Assembly (NCBI RefSeq): GCF_038443675.1
Contig: NZ_CP151762.1
Location: 1,302,001 to 1,366,000, forward strand
DNA: 64,000 bases
Direction: 5' to 3'
Source: Yoonia sp. G8-12
Lineage (GTDB): Bacteria; Pseudomonadota; Alphaproteobacteria; Rhodobacterales; Rhodobacteraceae
The translations under genes and the position numbers were made by a program. This document shows, one piece after another, positions 7,457 to 16,404 of the stretch. A model generated the notes under the pieces. That model had not been told where the DNA came from. It was given only the letters and a program-made list of their open reading frames with translations, and did not search any database. Numbering within the stretch: position 1 is the stretch's first letter; each line of letters starts with the position of its first letter.

Positions 7457-10400
7457 AGGTAGCGTTCAATCGTCGTTGTCAGCCCAGCGCCAAAGCGTTC
7501 GGAGATTTGCGCAACCTCGATTGTGTAAAAGCCAGATCCGATATCGCTGCTGAGATTGGCTGCCGCGTAGGTCCAGTGCGGTGCCGTTGTGACCTGTTCA
7601 CGCCGCAATTGTCCTGACTTGAAGATACGCACCCGGTAGGTTTCGTTTTCTTCGCCCAAGGGGATATCGCCATCAGCCCAGATATCACCGTCGATTCGGC
7701 TGCACCTGATCCATGAGACAGCCACATCGGCCCCGTTCTTTACCGCGCGCAGATGTGCCACCGGATAAGGCCGCAGACCGTTGCCCGCAAATGCATGAGT
7801 TTCGTAGCGATAGCTGGCATCCGACATGGGTTGCGCGGCGGGGCCAAAGCGATAGTGTCGCGTGGTCCCGCGTGCCGCAGTCGGCAGTGTGATCTGCCCG
7901 GGCACCCCGTTCATCAGCACGACGCGCGATCCCGGATGCCACGTTTGTGGCATCAAGCCACGACTGCCCGCTTGGCCCCGCAACAGACCTGACAGACGGT
8001 AGACACCCGCAGAAATCGGGATAGCGTTTTGGAACTGCAGGATTTCCCAGTTTTCGGGCGTGCCGTCACCAATCGCCAAAGTATTGGCCCCCGCCAGTAC
8101 CGCCTCTTGCAAGGCCGAACTGGCTGTGCCGTTGATGAACGATACTTCTACCCCGCTCTGGCGGTCCCATATCCCCACAGGGCCGCGTGCCAGTGCGGTT
8201 TGCGTCGCGCCTACGGTTGCCGGTTCGTTCAGGATATTTTGCAGGGCATAATCACTGTCCTGCGGTGCGCCATAAAGAGCGATACTGCCCGGCCAAGGGT
8301 TACCTGCAGCGGCGACGTAAGGCGCATGGGGCAATTCATCACCGGTGAGCATCCCGATATCCAAGAACAACAGCTCTGCGGGGATCGGGCCGATGTAGGG
8401 CTGTAATTGCACCGTCTCTTCGGTCCGCGCATTGCGCTGATATACCAAGGGCTCAATCCGCGTGGCCTCAATCAGACGCACACCGGCCTCTTCGATCCGG
8501 TCAATCCTGTAGGTGCCCGCATGACCACCGGTATCAAGCGCGATCGTGTCGCCCGCGCCCACGGCCTGTTGTGATGGCGGCAGCGCAAAAAGCACTGTTT
8601 CACGCCCGATCCGCGCCTCTTGCAGCCAACGGGCGACGATATCCTGTCCCTCGCCACGGGTCAGCACCAAAGGTGCTTCGCTGCGCGTCACGGTGCGTGT
8701 TTCGTCGTTGGGCAAGGTGACTTCCGCGGCCACGGCCTCATAGTTGCCGTCTGCGGTGATATGGGCGAATTGCACGCGGCCTGCGATGGCGGCCTCGGCG
8801 GCGCGTGTCAGAGACACGCCACTGTCGCGGTCCGGATCAAGGGCGATATGCGCATCGCCTAGATGATGCTGGACCTGCCCGTTGCGGCTGCGGAACACCA
8901 GCACACCGTCCCGTTCCACCGCGTCGAACCCATAGGCCAGCATCAGCGGTTGGAGTGCGGCACGCCCTGTGCTGACATCCGACACGCTATAGCCCCGCAC
9001 GACACCGAAAAGCCCGGTCACGTCATAGTCGCGCACCCCTGAACGCGTGCAAATTTCCGCCACCACAGAGGCCAGCGACCGATCCGAGGCACGCCCGTTG
9101 AGCCATGTGCCAGTGGCATAGCGATCACCATCGGACCAAAGCGCCTGATTGCCCGGCCAATAGGGATAAGGCCGCGGATCCCAGCCTGCGAAATGGATGT
9201 GCGCTGTGTCCACCATACGCCCGCCATAGGTGTCAGACACTGGGTTCTGTGCAGTGTCGGCAAAGTGGCGTGAAAAAGCCTGCAGGTATTGCATCTGCAT
9301 CAGATCATCGCGGTTCCCGTTTGAGGCCAGTGGCAGTTCGGGTTGCGCGAGGAAATGGCCCGGCCCGTTGGCCCCTTTATCAATCGCGGGGCACCCCACG
9401 GATGTGAACCAGAAGGGTTTACTTTGCGGTTCCCACTGCGTGGCAAGCGCCTGCTTGACGCCACCAATCCGGTCATGGTGCGGATGCGCCCACCAGCCGT
9501 GGAAATCCTTGGCGCGCCAGACCCAAGGTTCGCCATCTATGTCTATGATCGGGACACGGCGCTGTGCTTCGCGGGCCTCGGGCGTGGGATAGGACCAGTC
9601 GTAGTGCTCGCCCCCCGCCACATTCGATTGCAGATAGTCCAGATTATAGATGGACCCGACGCTTGCATCACGGTGATCGGTACCTTCGCGCCAATCCGCC
9701 AAGGGGATCGCGGCAGAGACGCCTATAAAATCAATCTCGGGGGCGGCCCAAAGCGGATCAAGATGAAAGATCTTGTCATCTGTCCCCACGGGCTGCATCC
9801 CGTGATATTCGGTCCAGTCCGCTGCATAGCTGATCTTGCATCCCCCCCGAGGATCTGGCGCACATCGGCGGCCAACGCCCGCAAGGCTGCGACCATTGGA
9901 AACCCGCTTGCCCCGCGAATAGGGGTCAGACCCGCCAGATCTGTCCCGATGCAAAAGGCAGACACACCACCGGCAGCGGCACACAGATGGGCATAGTGCA
10001 ACACGAAGCGCCGATAGCTATTTTCCGCCGCCCCCGTGTAGGCCACAGTAGTGCCCGCAATGTCGAAATCACTCCGCCCCGCCTGCCCCATGAACGCCGC
10101 AACCTGCGCATCCGCGCCGGCGGTGCCATCGGGTGATCCATCAAACCCGGGCGCGAGTGACAACGTCGTCCGTCCGACCCACGGCAATGCCGCTTGTTCG
10201 GTCGTGCCATAGGGGTCTGGCAGGCCGTTGCCCGCGATCTGCCCCATGATCACAACCGGGCTTATCATCACATCAAGCCCACGCGCCTTGAGATCGACAA
10301 TTGCCTCGACAACAGCCGCATCCGCAGGCGTGCCCCCTGCAACGGGCGTCCCATCTACCTGTGCAACTGTGGCAACATCGCTCCGGCTTTGGCCGCTCAC

Positions 10401-11333
10401 AACCCACGGCATTGTGCCTGCGTCGGTCTGACCCGCGACAACCTTGGGACTGATGTGACAGGACCCGCAGCGCAGATCATCACCAAACCACGCCACCGGC
10501 AAGGAAACCGCGCCGCATTGCGGCAAAGCGGCCTCCATCGCATTCATCGAGACGGTGAAATCGCTGCCGCCCATCGGCGAATTGGTATTCACAGCCTGCT
10601 GCGCCCCGTATGCGGAAGAGGCATAAAGCTGGGTCGTGGCAAGCGCGTATTCCCCCGCCCCCGGCATCAATGTCACGGCCTGCGCGAATTGCAGCGCGTC
10701 ATCCATCGCCCCTTGGCCCGCGCGCATCACCTCAAATGTCAGTTGCGGGATACGGTTGCCGAACTGGCCCAGCGCAAGGTCCTCAAGCACCACATAGGCG
10801 GTGCCGCGGTAGGCAGGCGTGTTGTCCACCCCTTCGATGGCTGAAATCTTGGGATCAGGCAGCTGATCGTCGGTGCCCACATAAACGCGCATGTTCAGCG
10901 TATCAGGCGATATCTCTTCCCCATCGGCCCAGATACGGCCCAGCCTGCTGATCTGACCTTCGCACAGGGCGACAGCAAGACTGACAGTGTAAGAAAAGGT
11001 TGTTGTTTTTGGCGTGGGCGGCGCGCCTTTGCCGCCCCCCGACGTGGATGAGCTTTCCAGAAATTGCGACGCCCAGATCACCTGCCCCGCGACACGCATC
11101 CGGCCATAGATTTGCTGGATATCAGCACCTTCGGCCGCCCCTGTGACACGAAACCGGTCAATGCGTCCTGTCTCGACACTGCCGCTGCCTGCACCCAAGA
11201 TCTGCTGGTCGATCCGTTGGCCGATGACCGCACCCGCCGCCCGTCCGATCGTCGCCATCGACAGCCCCAGGACAGACCCACCGATTGAACCGCCAAGCGC
11301 CATGCCTGCGGCAGAAAGTGCAATCGTCGCCAT
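7453..11333 (-). pseudogene. GTA g15 baseplate/host-specificity megaprotein, apparent 1-nt frameshift
   Basis: Two frames together encode about 1293 residues, the normal length for RcGTA g15. The first (start MATIALSAAG at 11333) covers the glycine/alanine-rich N-terminus, the tail-hub-like region and the first part of the TIM-barrel domain (to VRQILGG). The second picks up at once with CKISYAADWTEYHG and continues to 7453 through the barrel (HLDPLWA, IYNLDYL), the phage-tail-like domains and the C-terminus. The switch falls on a run of seven G (plus-strand C at 9842-9848); one more G would restore LGGGCKISY. The protein forms the GTA baseplate hub and tip. Its start overlaps the g14 stop. 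This is either a sequencing undercall or a true inactivating deletion. Confidence 0.9.
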
Positions 11334-11770
11334 CAGTCGTCCCTCTCGATGAATTCAAAGCGTGCCGCGATCCGTTTCTGCCACGGTGCGGACAAAGGGC
11401 TCTCGACTACGCCGTGGCCCTGATAGGCGTGGATGAATTGCGGCATGGTGCCGACCTCGGAAATGACCCCAAGATGCTTGGCGACCGCCCCCTGACGCAT
11501 GCGAAACAACACCACCTGCCCCGCTGCCAATGGCGTATCGCGCGCGTCAAGAAAATGGCGATGGGCGGCAATCATTAACCGCTCGACACCCTGCGGTTCG
11601 GACCAATCGCGCGTATAGGCCGGAATAGGCTCTGGCTCGATGCCATAGAGCGTGCGCCAGATTCCCCGCAAAAGGCCCAGACAATCACAGCTGACCCCCT
11701 TTACCGAGGCCTGATGCCCGTAAGGTGTACCCAGCCATGTGCGGGCAATGGTAACGACTTGGGTGTTCAT
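11333..11770 (-). CDS. GTA g14, NlpC/P60 family cell-wall peptidase
   Basis: This 145-residue NlpC/P60-type protein has the catalytic Cys in the DCLGL motif (C30), His H99 (KHLG) and a third polar residue H114 (IHAYQG). In RcGTA the homologue is a tail-associated peptidase thought to open peptidoglycan of the recipient during DNA entry. No signal peptide is present, as expected for a particle-borne protein. It overlaps g13 by 4 nt at the start and g15 at the stop, so translation is coupled. The assignment is secure from motif plus position. Confidence 0.94.
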   Translation of the reverse strand: MNTQVVTIARTWLGTPYGHQASVKGVSCDCLGLLRGIWRTLYGIEPEPIPAYTRDWSEPQGVERLMIAAHRHFLDARDTPLAAGQVVLFRMRQGAVAKHLGVISEVGTMPQFIHAYQGHGVVESPLSAPWQKRIAARFEFIERDD

Positions 11771-12648
11771 CGGCTCAGGCTCCCGCCGGTATTCGCGCGA
11801 TCCGAGCGCGGCACGCTCACCAGCCAGTCATCGCCGGGGATGTCGGGAAAGCCTTGAAAGTTCATAAAGTTGCCAAATTTCTCACGGCAGGTGACAGGGC
11901 GTTTGTCACAGCCTGCGGTCATGCGGATCAGATCACCTGCACCAATAGGGGCTTGCAACGGGGCCCAGAGCGTCAGCACGCGATCCGCTGTGCCAGTGTC
12001 GGTCTTGATCACACCTTGCAAACCAGCAGCAAGACCACTGAGCACCCGCAAAGTACCATTCTCGAACCAACCCGCGTTGAAGGTCCCACGAGCCGCCACA
12101 TCAAAGACCTGCCCGTCGCTGGCCCCATCCAATGTATACTCCAACTGATAAGAGGCGTGGTTCAGCGCAAACGTACAACGCCCATCCCCCAGCACAGCAC
12201 TACAGGTTTTCAGATACGACCGGCCTTGCATCTGGTTCAGTGCTTCGGTCAGCCCGTGTAATTCGGCCTCAAACCCGCCTGCACCGCGCGTGATTTCCCC
12301 CAAGGTGCCGCGAAACAGCATTTGGCGCAGCGCCACGTCATCCCAGCATACCAGCCAGATCTGCACCGCAGCACCGTCAAAACGGCCCGCCAGAATATCA
12401 CCCTCGGCGATGGCATCATCAGATAGCACACCAAACGCCTCGGTACTATTCACAGAAAGCCCCGTCGTACTGGCAATCGCCCGCGCGCTGAGACCGTTCT
12501 GGGGGGTGTATGTAACCCCATCAAACTGCAAAGGACGGTCGTGATCGGTAAAGCCCAAGGTCCGCCCGTCGCGCCGCACAATCAGCCAGCAATGACAGGT
12601 ATGGGTCGCACCCGTTTGCAGGTGCGCGGTCAGTGCGTCACTGCTCAT
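11767..12648 (-). CDS. GTA g13, DUF2163 / phage BR0599-family baseplate hub protein
   Basis: This 293-residue protein shows the DUF2163 pattern: an N-terminal THTCHCWLIVRRDG strand, the GFTDHDRPL motif, and a C-terminal TAGCDKRPVTCREKFGNFMNFQGFPDIPG segment, split here for length, rich in cysteine and typical of phage BR0599-like proteins. In RcGTA this subunit links the tail tube to the g15 megatron. It overlaps g12 by 4 nt (ATGA) and g14 by 4 nt. No anomalies are seen in length or frame. Confidence 0.93.
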   Translation of the reverse strand: MSSDALTAHLQTGATHTCHCWLIVRRDGRTLGFTDHDRPLQFDGVTYTPQNGLSARAIASTTGLSVNSTEAFGVLSDDAIAEGDILAGRFDGAAVQIWLVCWDDVALRQMLFRGTLGEITRGAGGFEAELHGLTEALNQMQGRSYLKTCSAVLGDGRCTFALNHASYQLEYTLDGASDGQVFDVAARGTFNAGWFENGTLRVLSGLAAGLQGVIKTDTGTADRVLTLWAPLQAPIGAGDLIRMTAGCDKRPVTCREKFGNFMNFQGFPDIPGDDWLVSVPRSDRANTGGSLSR

Positions 12649-13276
12649 AGCCGCACCTCGATCACCGGAACGTTGGGGACCTGGCCCGCCTGAAAACTGG
12701 ACATCGAGGTCATGATTGCATCGGTATCGAAACGCACCGGCACGTCAAATTCAAAGCCAGCGCGCACCTCGGCCGTTTGATCCGGGGCAGTGGCAAAGGT
12801 CAGCGTGCCGCTGTCATAGTCCACCTCATAATCCACACCCTGCGTGACAGGATCACCACCAACCTGCACACGCACCGAGCCTGCCACAGGTTTGGTAATG
12901 GGGCGGCGATAAACGGTATCGCCCGACCGATAGGCCTTTTGCAGTTGAAAGATGCGTGTTTGTTCATCCCCCACGGCAATCAACTGATCCGAAGCTGCAA
13001 CAGCACAGGACGGACGACACGATAGATAATCGCTCCAGTCCTTCCAGCGAAAGCCGATCAACTGACCCTGACGCGCCTCGAAAAACGCGATCAGCGTTTC
13101 CACATCATCCAAAGACCGCAGCCCCAGCCCCGCATCATAGCGCCTGCGCGCATGCGCCCAGGGTGTATTGCGTTCCTCAAAACCATTGGCCAGCGTCACG
13201 ATCTCGGTGCGCCGCTCAGGCCCCCCAAAGCACCAAAGCTTAACGAGGCGGGAAATCTCACATCATGAAAAGTCAT
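12645..13276 (-). pseudogene. GTA g12, DUF2460 (TIGR02217) distal tail protein, apparent 1-nt frameshift
   Basis: An ATG at 13276, 8 nt after g11 and preceded by GGAG, starts MTFHDVRFPASLSFGALGG, the usual g12 N-terminus. The frame then closes early at a TGA. The rest of the protein (TLANGFEERNTPWAHARRRY onward to 12645) is intact in another frame. The break is at a run of six G (plus-strand C at 13221-13226); seven G would read LGGPERRTEIVTLANG and give about 210 residues, the family's normal size. An internal ATG at 13199 could make only a 184-residue truncated form. The protein caps the distal tail tube in RcGTA. Confidence 0.9.
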
Positions 13277-13284
13277 ATCGGCTC

Positions 13285-13950
13285 CTAACGGTGACGGTCA
13301 CTGCGGCCCAAAGCCCGCGACATTTGCGCGGCAATCTGGCCACGGCTGCGCTGAAATCCCTGCACATCAGGGGTGGTGATGTTCATGTTGACGGTGACAG
13401 ACCCGCCACCCCCGCCGCGCACGCCCAAACTGCCATCGGGGCCACGGGCAAGCGGCATAATCGCCTCTGGTCCTGCCTCGCCCATCAGGCCCATGCCGCC
13501 GCGCATCGGAAAACTGGTCGCCTGCGAGATAACACCGCCTTTGGCAAACGGCATGACGCGCCCTTGCGAAAACGAACCACCCTGCGCAAAAGGCATCAGG
13601 CCCGACACGACCGCATTCAGCCCGTCAGCCATCATCCCGCCAAAGTGGTTGGTGACGGGGTTTACCGCCGCAGCATAGACGGTCTGCGACATTTTCTCGG
13701 CCAATCCGCCCAGCACATCCGACAAGCTCCGCCCGTCCAGCACCAGCCCGTCAAAGGCCTGCCGTAACCCTGTGGAAAAGCCGCGTTCCAGATTGCCCAG
13801 ATCGCGGGTGGTCTGCGCCAGTGAGCCCTGCATATTGCGCAACTGGTCCTCGAACGCAGCCGTCACAACCGCCGCATCACCCAGCGCATCTTCCAGACCA
13901 CCAACACCGCCCTTAAGCGCATCAATCTTGTCGATATCATCCATTTTCAT
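13285..13950 (-). CDS. GTA g11, short phage tail tape measure protein
   Basis: This 221-residue protein has an N-terminal helical region (about 1-100) and a Gly/Met-rich C-terminal half with FAQGGSF, FAKGGV and GLMGEAGPEAIMPL, the hallmark motifs of tape-measure C-termini. It ends in a basic tail. GTA tails are short, and the small size suits that. The start may be at 13950 (MKMDD) or 13944 (MDD); both overlap the g10.1 stop. The tape measure sets tail length and is ejected during DNA transfer in related phages. Confidence 0.92.
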   Translation of the reverse strand: MKMDDIDKIDALKGGVGGLEDALGDAAVVTAAFEDQLRNMQGSLAQTTRDLGNLERGFSTGLRQAFDGLVLDGRSLSDVLGGLAEKMSQTVYAAAVNPVTNHFGGMMADGLNAVVSGLMPFAQGGSFSQGRVMPFAKGGVISQATSFPMRGGMGLMGEAGPEAIMPLARGPDGSLGVRGGGGGSVTVNMNITTPDVQGFQRSRGQIAAQMSRALGRSDRHR

Positions 13951-14131
13951 CGTCCTTCACGTCATCAGGGAAATCGCGCAGCAGGGCATCCAGCTGCAAC
14001 CGGCCCATCGGGGCCGTTGCCCCTGTGGCCCCCAGCATGATTTGCAATTCCGCAGGGGTCAGCGCCCAGAACTGCGCAGGATGCAGGCGCAACTGGTGCA
14101 ACCCCGCTCGCATCAGGCCTGGCCAGTCCAT
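13937..14131 (-). CDS. GTA g10.1, phage tail assembly chaperone (rcc01693 family)
   Basis: A 64-residue protein with the typical LHPAQFWALTPAELQIML core of the TIGR02216/rcc01693 tail assembly chaperone family. It lies between the g10 protein and the tape measure, which is where tail chaperones sit in siphophages. It starts 3 nt after g10 and overlaps g11. The acidic C-terminus ends in DDVKDDENG. Confidence 0.88.
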   Translation of the reverse strand: MDWPGLMRAGLHQLRLHPAQFWALTPAELQIMLGATGATAPMGRLQLDALLRDFPDDVKDDENG

Positions 14132-14134
14132 CCG

Positions 14135-14449
14135 CTACTCCGGCACAGCAAAAGCGTGCGCCAAAAGCGTCGCAGCCAGCTTTGCAGCACCCACAGGGCC
14201 ACCGGCGATATCGGCAGTGATCAAATCTGCGGAGGTACCGGTCCAACCGCCCCCGCGCAGACCCGCCACAACCACCGCCATGACGTCCGAGCCGGAAAAG
14301 GCAGCACCTTCAAAACGGCGGATCAGATCAAGCAGTGATCCAGTGCCAAGCGTGGCCTCCAACTCGGCCAAAGCGCCCAGTGTCAGCTTGCAATCATGCG
14401 GCACACCGTCAATCACGACGCGCACTTCACCAGCCCAGGGGTTTGCCAT
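14135..14449 (-). CDS. GTA g10, GTA-gp10 family protein (tail-related)
   Basis: A 104-residue protein of the GTA-gp10/DUF3356 family with the features VRVVIDGVPHDCKLTLGALAELE (only the core is diagnostic: a beta-rich N-terminus then a helical LxALAELE segment) and a GL-Gly-rich middle. In the HK97-like order this position is taken by the first tail chaperone frame. It starts one base into the end of g9 and is followed 3 nt later by g10.1. Function is inferred from position. Confidence 0.88.
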   Translation of the reverse strand: MANPWAGEVRVVIDGVPHDCKLTLGALAELEATLGTGSLLDLIRRFEGAAFSGSDVMAVVVAGLRGGGWTGTSADLITADIAGGPVGAAKLAATLLAHAFAVPE

Positions 14450-14865
14450 CAGATCAGCGCCACAAAGCTGATCGCACCGGCTGAGGCCAGTGACAACTCA
14501 TACGTGGCCTCGCCATTATGCGACCCCGCGTATTCGATTGCAGTAATCTGGAACGCGCCTTCCAGCGTGCCAAACCCCGGAACAATCACCTGAAAATCAG
14601 GGGTTTCACCATCAAAGAAAATCTGGCGCGCGCGCTCGTCCGTAGCGTCATCCTTGAACACACCTGACCCGGAAATCGCCGCCGTTTTCACGCCAGCCCC
14701 ACCCAGCAATTCACGCCAGCCGCCGGAACTTTCAAGACTGGTCACATCAACCGTTTCGGCGTTAAGGCTGATGCGCGTGGCACGCAGGCCGGCCGCGGTT
14801 TGAAACATACCGCCACCGGTCATGTCAATTTTGACCAACAGGTCCTTACCATTTTGTGCAGCCAT
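14449..14865 (-). CDS. GTA g9, major tail tube protein (TP901-1 family, TIGR02126)
   Basis: This 138-residue protein begins MAAQNGKDLLVKIDM and contains LRATRISLNAETVDVTS and the G-rich FQITAIEYAGSHNGEA region found in TP901-1-type tail tube proteins of GTAs. It polymerises to form the tail tube. A GGAG-like site lies upstream, and 30 nt separate it from g8. Frame and length are normal. Confidence 0.92.
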   Translation of the reverse strand: MAAQNGKDLLVKIDMTGGGMFQTAAGLRATRISLNAETVDVTSLESSGGWRELLGGAGVKTAAISGSGVFKDDATDERARQIFFDGETPDFQVIVPGFGTLEGAFQITAIEYAGSHNGEATYELSLASAGAISFVALI

Positions 14866-14895
14866 CTGGCGTACTCCTTGTCACATTCGGTTGGG

Positions 14896-15309
14896 TTACG
14901 TGTCATCCGCCACGCGGGCACGGAAATTCAGATTGATCTGGCGCACAGCACCGGTGCCGACACGTGCGGCCTTGGCCTTGTAGAAATTCAGCGACACAAG
15001 GCTGCCACGCTCCAACGCCATGGGCGCATCAACCAACGCGTCACACACGGCAGCCGCGGCCGCTTTCGCGCTGGCAAACCCCGCACTTTGGGTCACGACC
15101 GTGATGACCAGTTGATGCCACGCGCCCCCGCCTGTCTTGTCTGATGCATCGCGCACATCCTCGGCCCCCAGCACCACATAAAGCGCCGGCAACGGGCCTG
15201 CGGGCAGCGCGTCATAGATATCGCTGCCGACCAATGCCACCAATGCGGCATCCGCGGTCAAACGCTGATAAATCGCGGACTGAAGGGCCGCAGAAACGCT
15301 ATAGGTCAT
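14896..15309 (-). CDS. GTA g8, DUF3168 family tail-completion protein
   Basis: The gene starts at 15309 (MTYSVSAALQ), an ATGA overlap with the stop of g7, and encodes 137 residues. The DUF3168 pattern is visible: SAIYQRLTADAALVALVG, IYDALPAGPLPALYVVLG and a C-terminal RQINLNFRARV strand. The family completes the head-tail junction at the tail terminator position in HK97-like particles. Because g6 upstream lacks an in-frame stop in this assembly, a naive reading merges g6 and g8 into one 448-residue frame; the g7 gene between them in another frame shows they are separate. Confidence 0.9.
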   Translation of the reverse strand: MTYSVSAALQSAIYQRLTADAALVALVGSDIYDALPAGPLPALYVVLGAEDVRDASDKTGGGAWHQLVITVVTQSAGFASAKAAAAAVCDALVDAPMALERGSLVSLNFYKAKAARVGTGAVRQINLNFRARVADDT

Positions 15310-15644
15310 GGCGACACCTCCTCTTCGGCGTGGCAGGTCAGGTAAGCGCCGCCTGTGCCTTGCTCGGCCACCGCGTGGATGTTGAAAACACGTGTCCCGT
15401 CGCGCAGGCGTTGCCCTGCCATGGGGCGCGACGGCGCACCGTAGGGGGCGGCACGCACGGTAATCCGGTAAGGCACGCGCGACAGCGTCGCGGCGCTCTC
15501 TGCCTTTTCGCGGCCTGCGCCAGCCTTTAATGCAGCCCACAGTACGCCCAAGGCCTCCCACTCGCGGGTATAGCCGCCCGCGCCATCGGCAATCTTCACC
15601 GGCCCTTCCAGCACCAGCGCGCGGTTCAGTTGCGGCGCGCTCAT
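15306..15644 (-). CDS. GTA g7, head-tail adaptor (phage head closure protein)
   Basis: A 112-residue protein starting MSAPQLNRALVLEGP, with WEALGVLWAALKAG and YRITVRAAP strands typical of phage head-closure (gp16/SPP1-like) proteins in GTAs. It overlaps g8 by 4 nt and, if the g6 frame is corrected, g6 by an ATGA overlap too. It joins the connector to the tail tube. Confidence 0.9.
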   Translation of the reverse strand: MSAPQLNRALVLEGPVKIADGAGGYTREWEALGVLWAALKAGAGREKAESAATLSRVPYRITVRAAPYGAPSRPMAGQRLRDGTRVFNIHAVAEQGTGGAYLTCHAEEEVSP

Positions 15645-16242
15645 CGGCCACCACCCCCATGAACAGACGCACCGTGCGATAGCGTTCGATCAGCGCTTGC
15701 ACACCCATCGGCATCGCAGGGGAAGTACGGCTGATATCATGCCGGTATTCATAAAAATGCGCAGCCAGCAACATCACGGCCTGCGCCAGATCGGCGGGCA
15801 GATCGGCCCACTCGGGTCCAAATCCGGCCAACATGCCAATCCGCACGACACCGCCATTTGGCAGGTCGGGTAAGAACGTACCCATCGGCCGCAGGCTCGG
15901 GCGCTGCATATCCGGGTCCAAGGCCCAAACGGAACGATCAACCTCGGTTTCTTGGCCTTGGGCGGTGATCAGCGTGACCGCACTGATCGCATTCACCGGT
16001 GCCACAGGCAGCGGCTGACGGCGCCCGTCACGCCATGCGGTCAAACTCCAGCTGAACTCGCGCTCGATCAGGATCTTGCCTGTGCGTGCCTCGATCGCGG
16101 CAAGGGCCGCGCGCAAATAGCTTTCCAGCACCGCGTCTTGGACTCCATCATCGGAAAACCCCGATCCCAGGCGCAAATGGTCTTTGAATTGAGCGACCGG
16201 AAGCGCCGATACGGGCACGGTGGTCTCTTCGACTAACATCAT
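15641..16242 (-). CDS. GTA g6, gp6-like head-tail connector protein (stop codon displaced by probable 1-nt deletion)
   Basis: About 200 residues from MMLVEETTVPV; the start has GGAG 7 nt upstream. The connector pattern is clear: DHLRLGSGFSDDGV, LLESYLRAALAAIEARTGK-like helices and a hydrophobic AVMLLAAHFYEYRHD helix ending at IERYRTVRLFMG. In the sequence as given the frame fails to stop and runs on through g7. Adding one G to the GGGGG at 15654-15658 yields MGGGGR followed by TGA overlapping the g7 ATG, exactly the ATGA junction seen at the g7/g8, g12/g13 and g13/g14 boundaries. I therefore end the gene at 15641. Confidence 0.85.
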
Positions 16243-16404
16243 GGAATTACTCCGAAAACTTCTACGGCCCTAGGGCCCCCGGACACACCCGCCCCCCGCA
16301 TTGCTCGGACGGAAGGGAACTGCTAGACAATGCGAGGATTGTCTTGATGTGCGCCCGGGGGTGGGCATCGCACACGTGGGCGACACCCGTTTCACAGCTC
16401 AGCT

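Noticed and set aside
14896..16242. A single 448-residue protein combining GTA g6 and g8
   Set aside because: The middle third is low-quality Arg-rich sequence that is the shadow of g7 in another frame. The two ends are separate GTA proteins, and the join depends on a missing stop at a G run.
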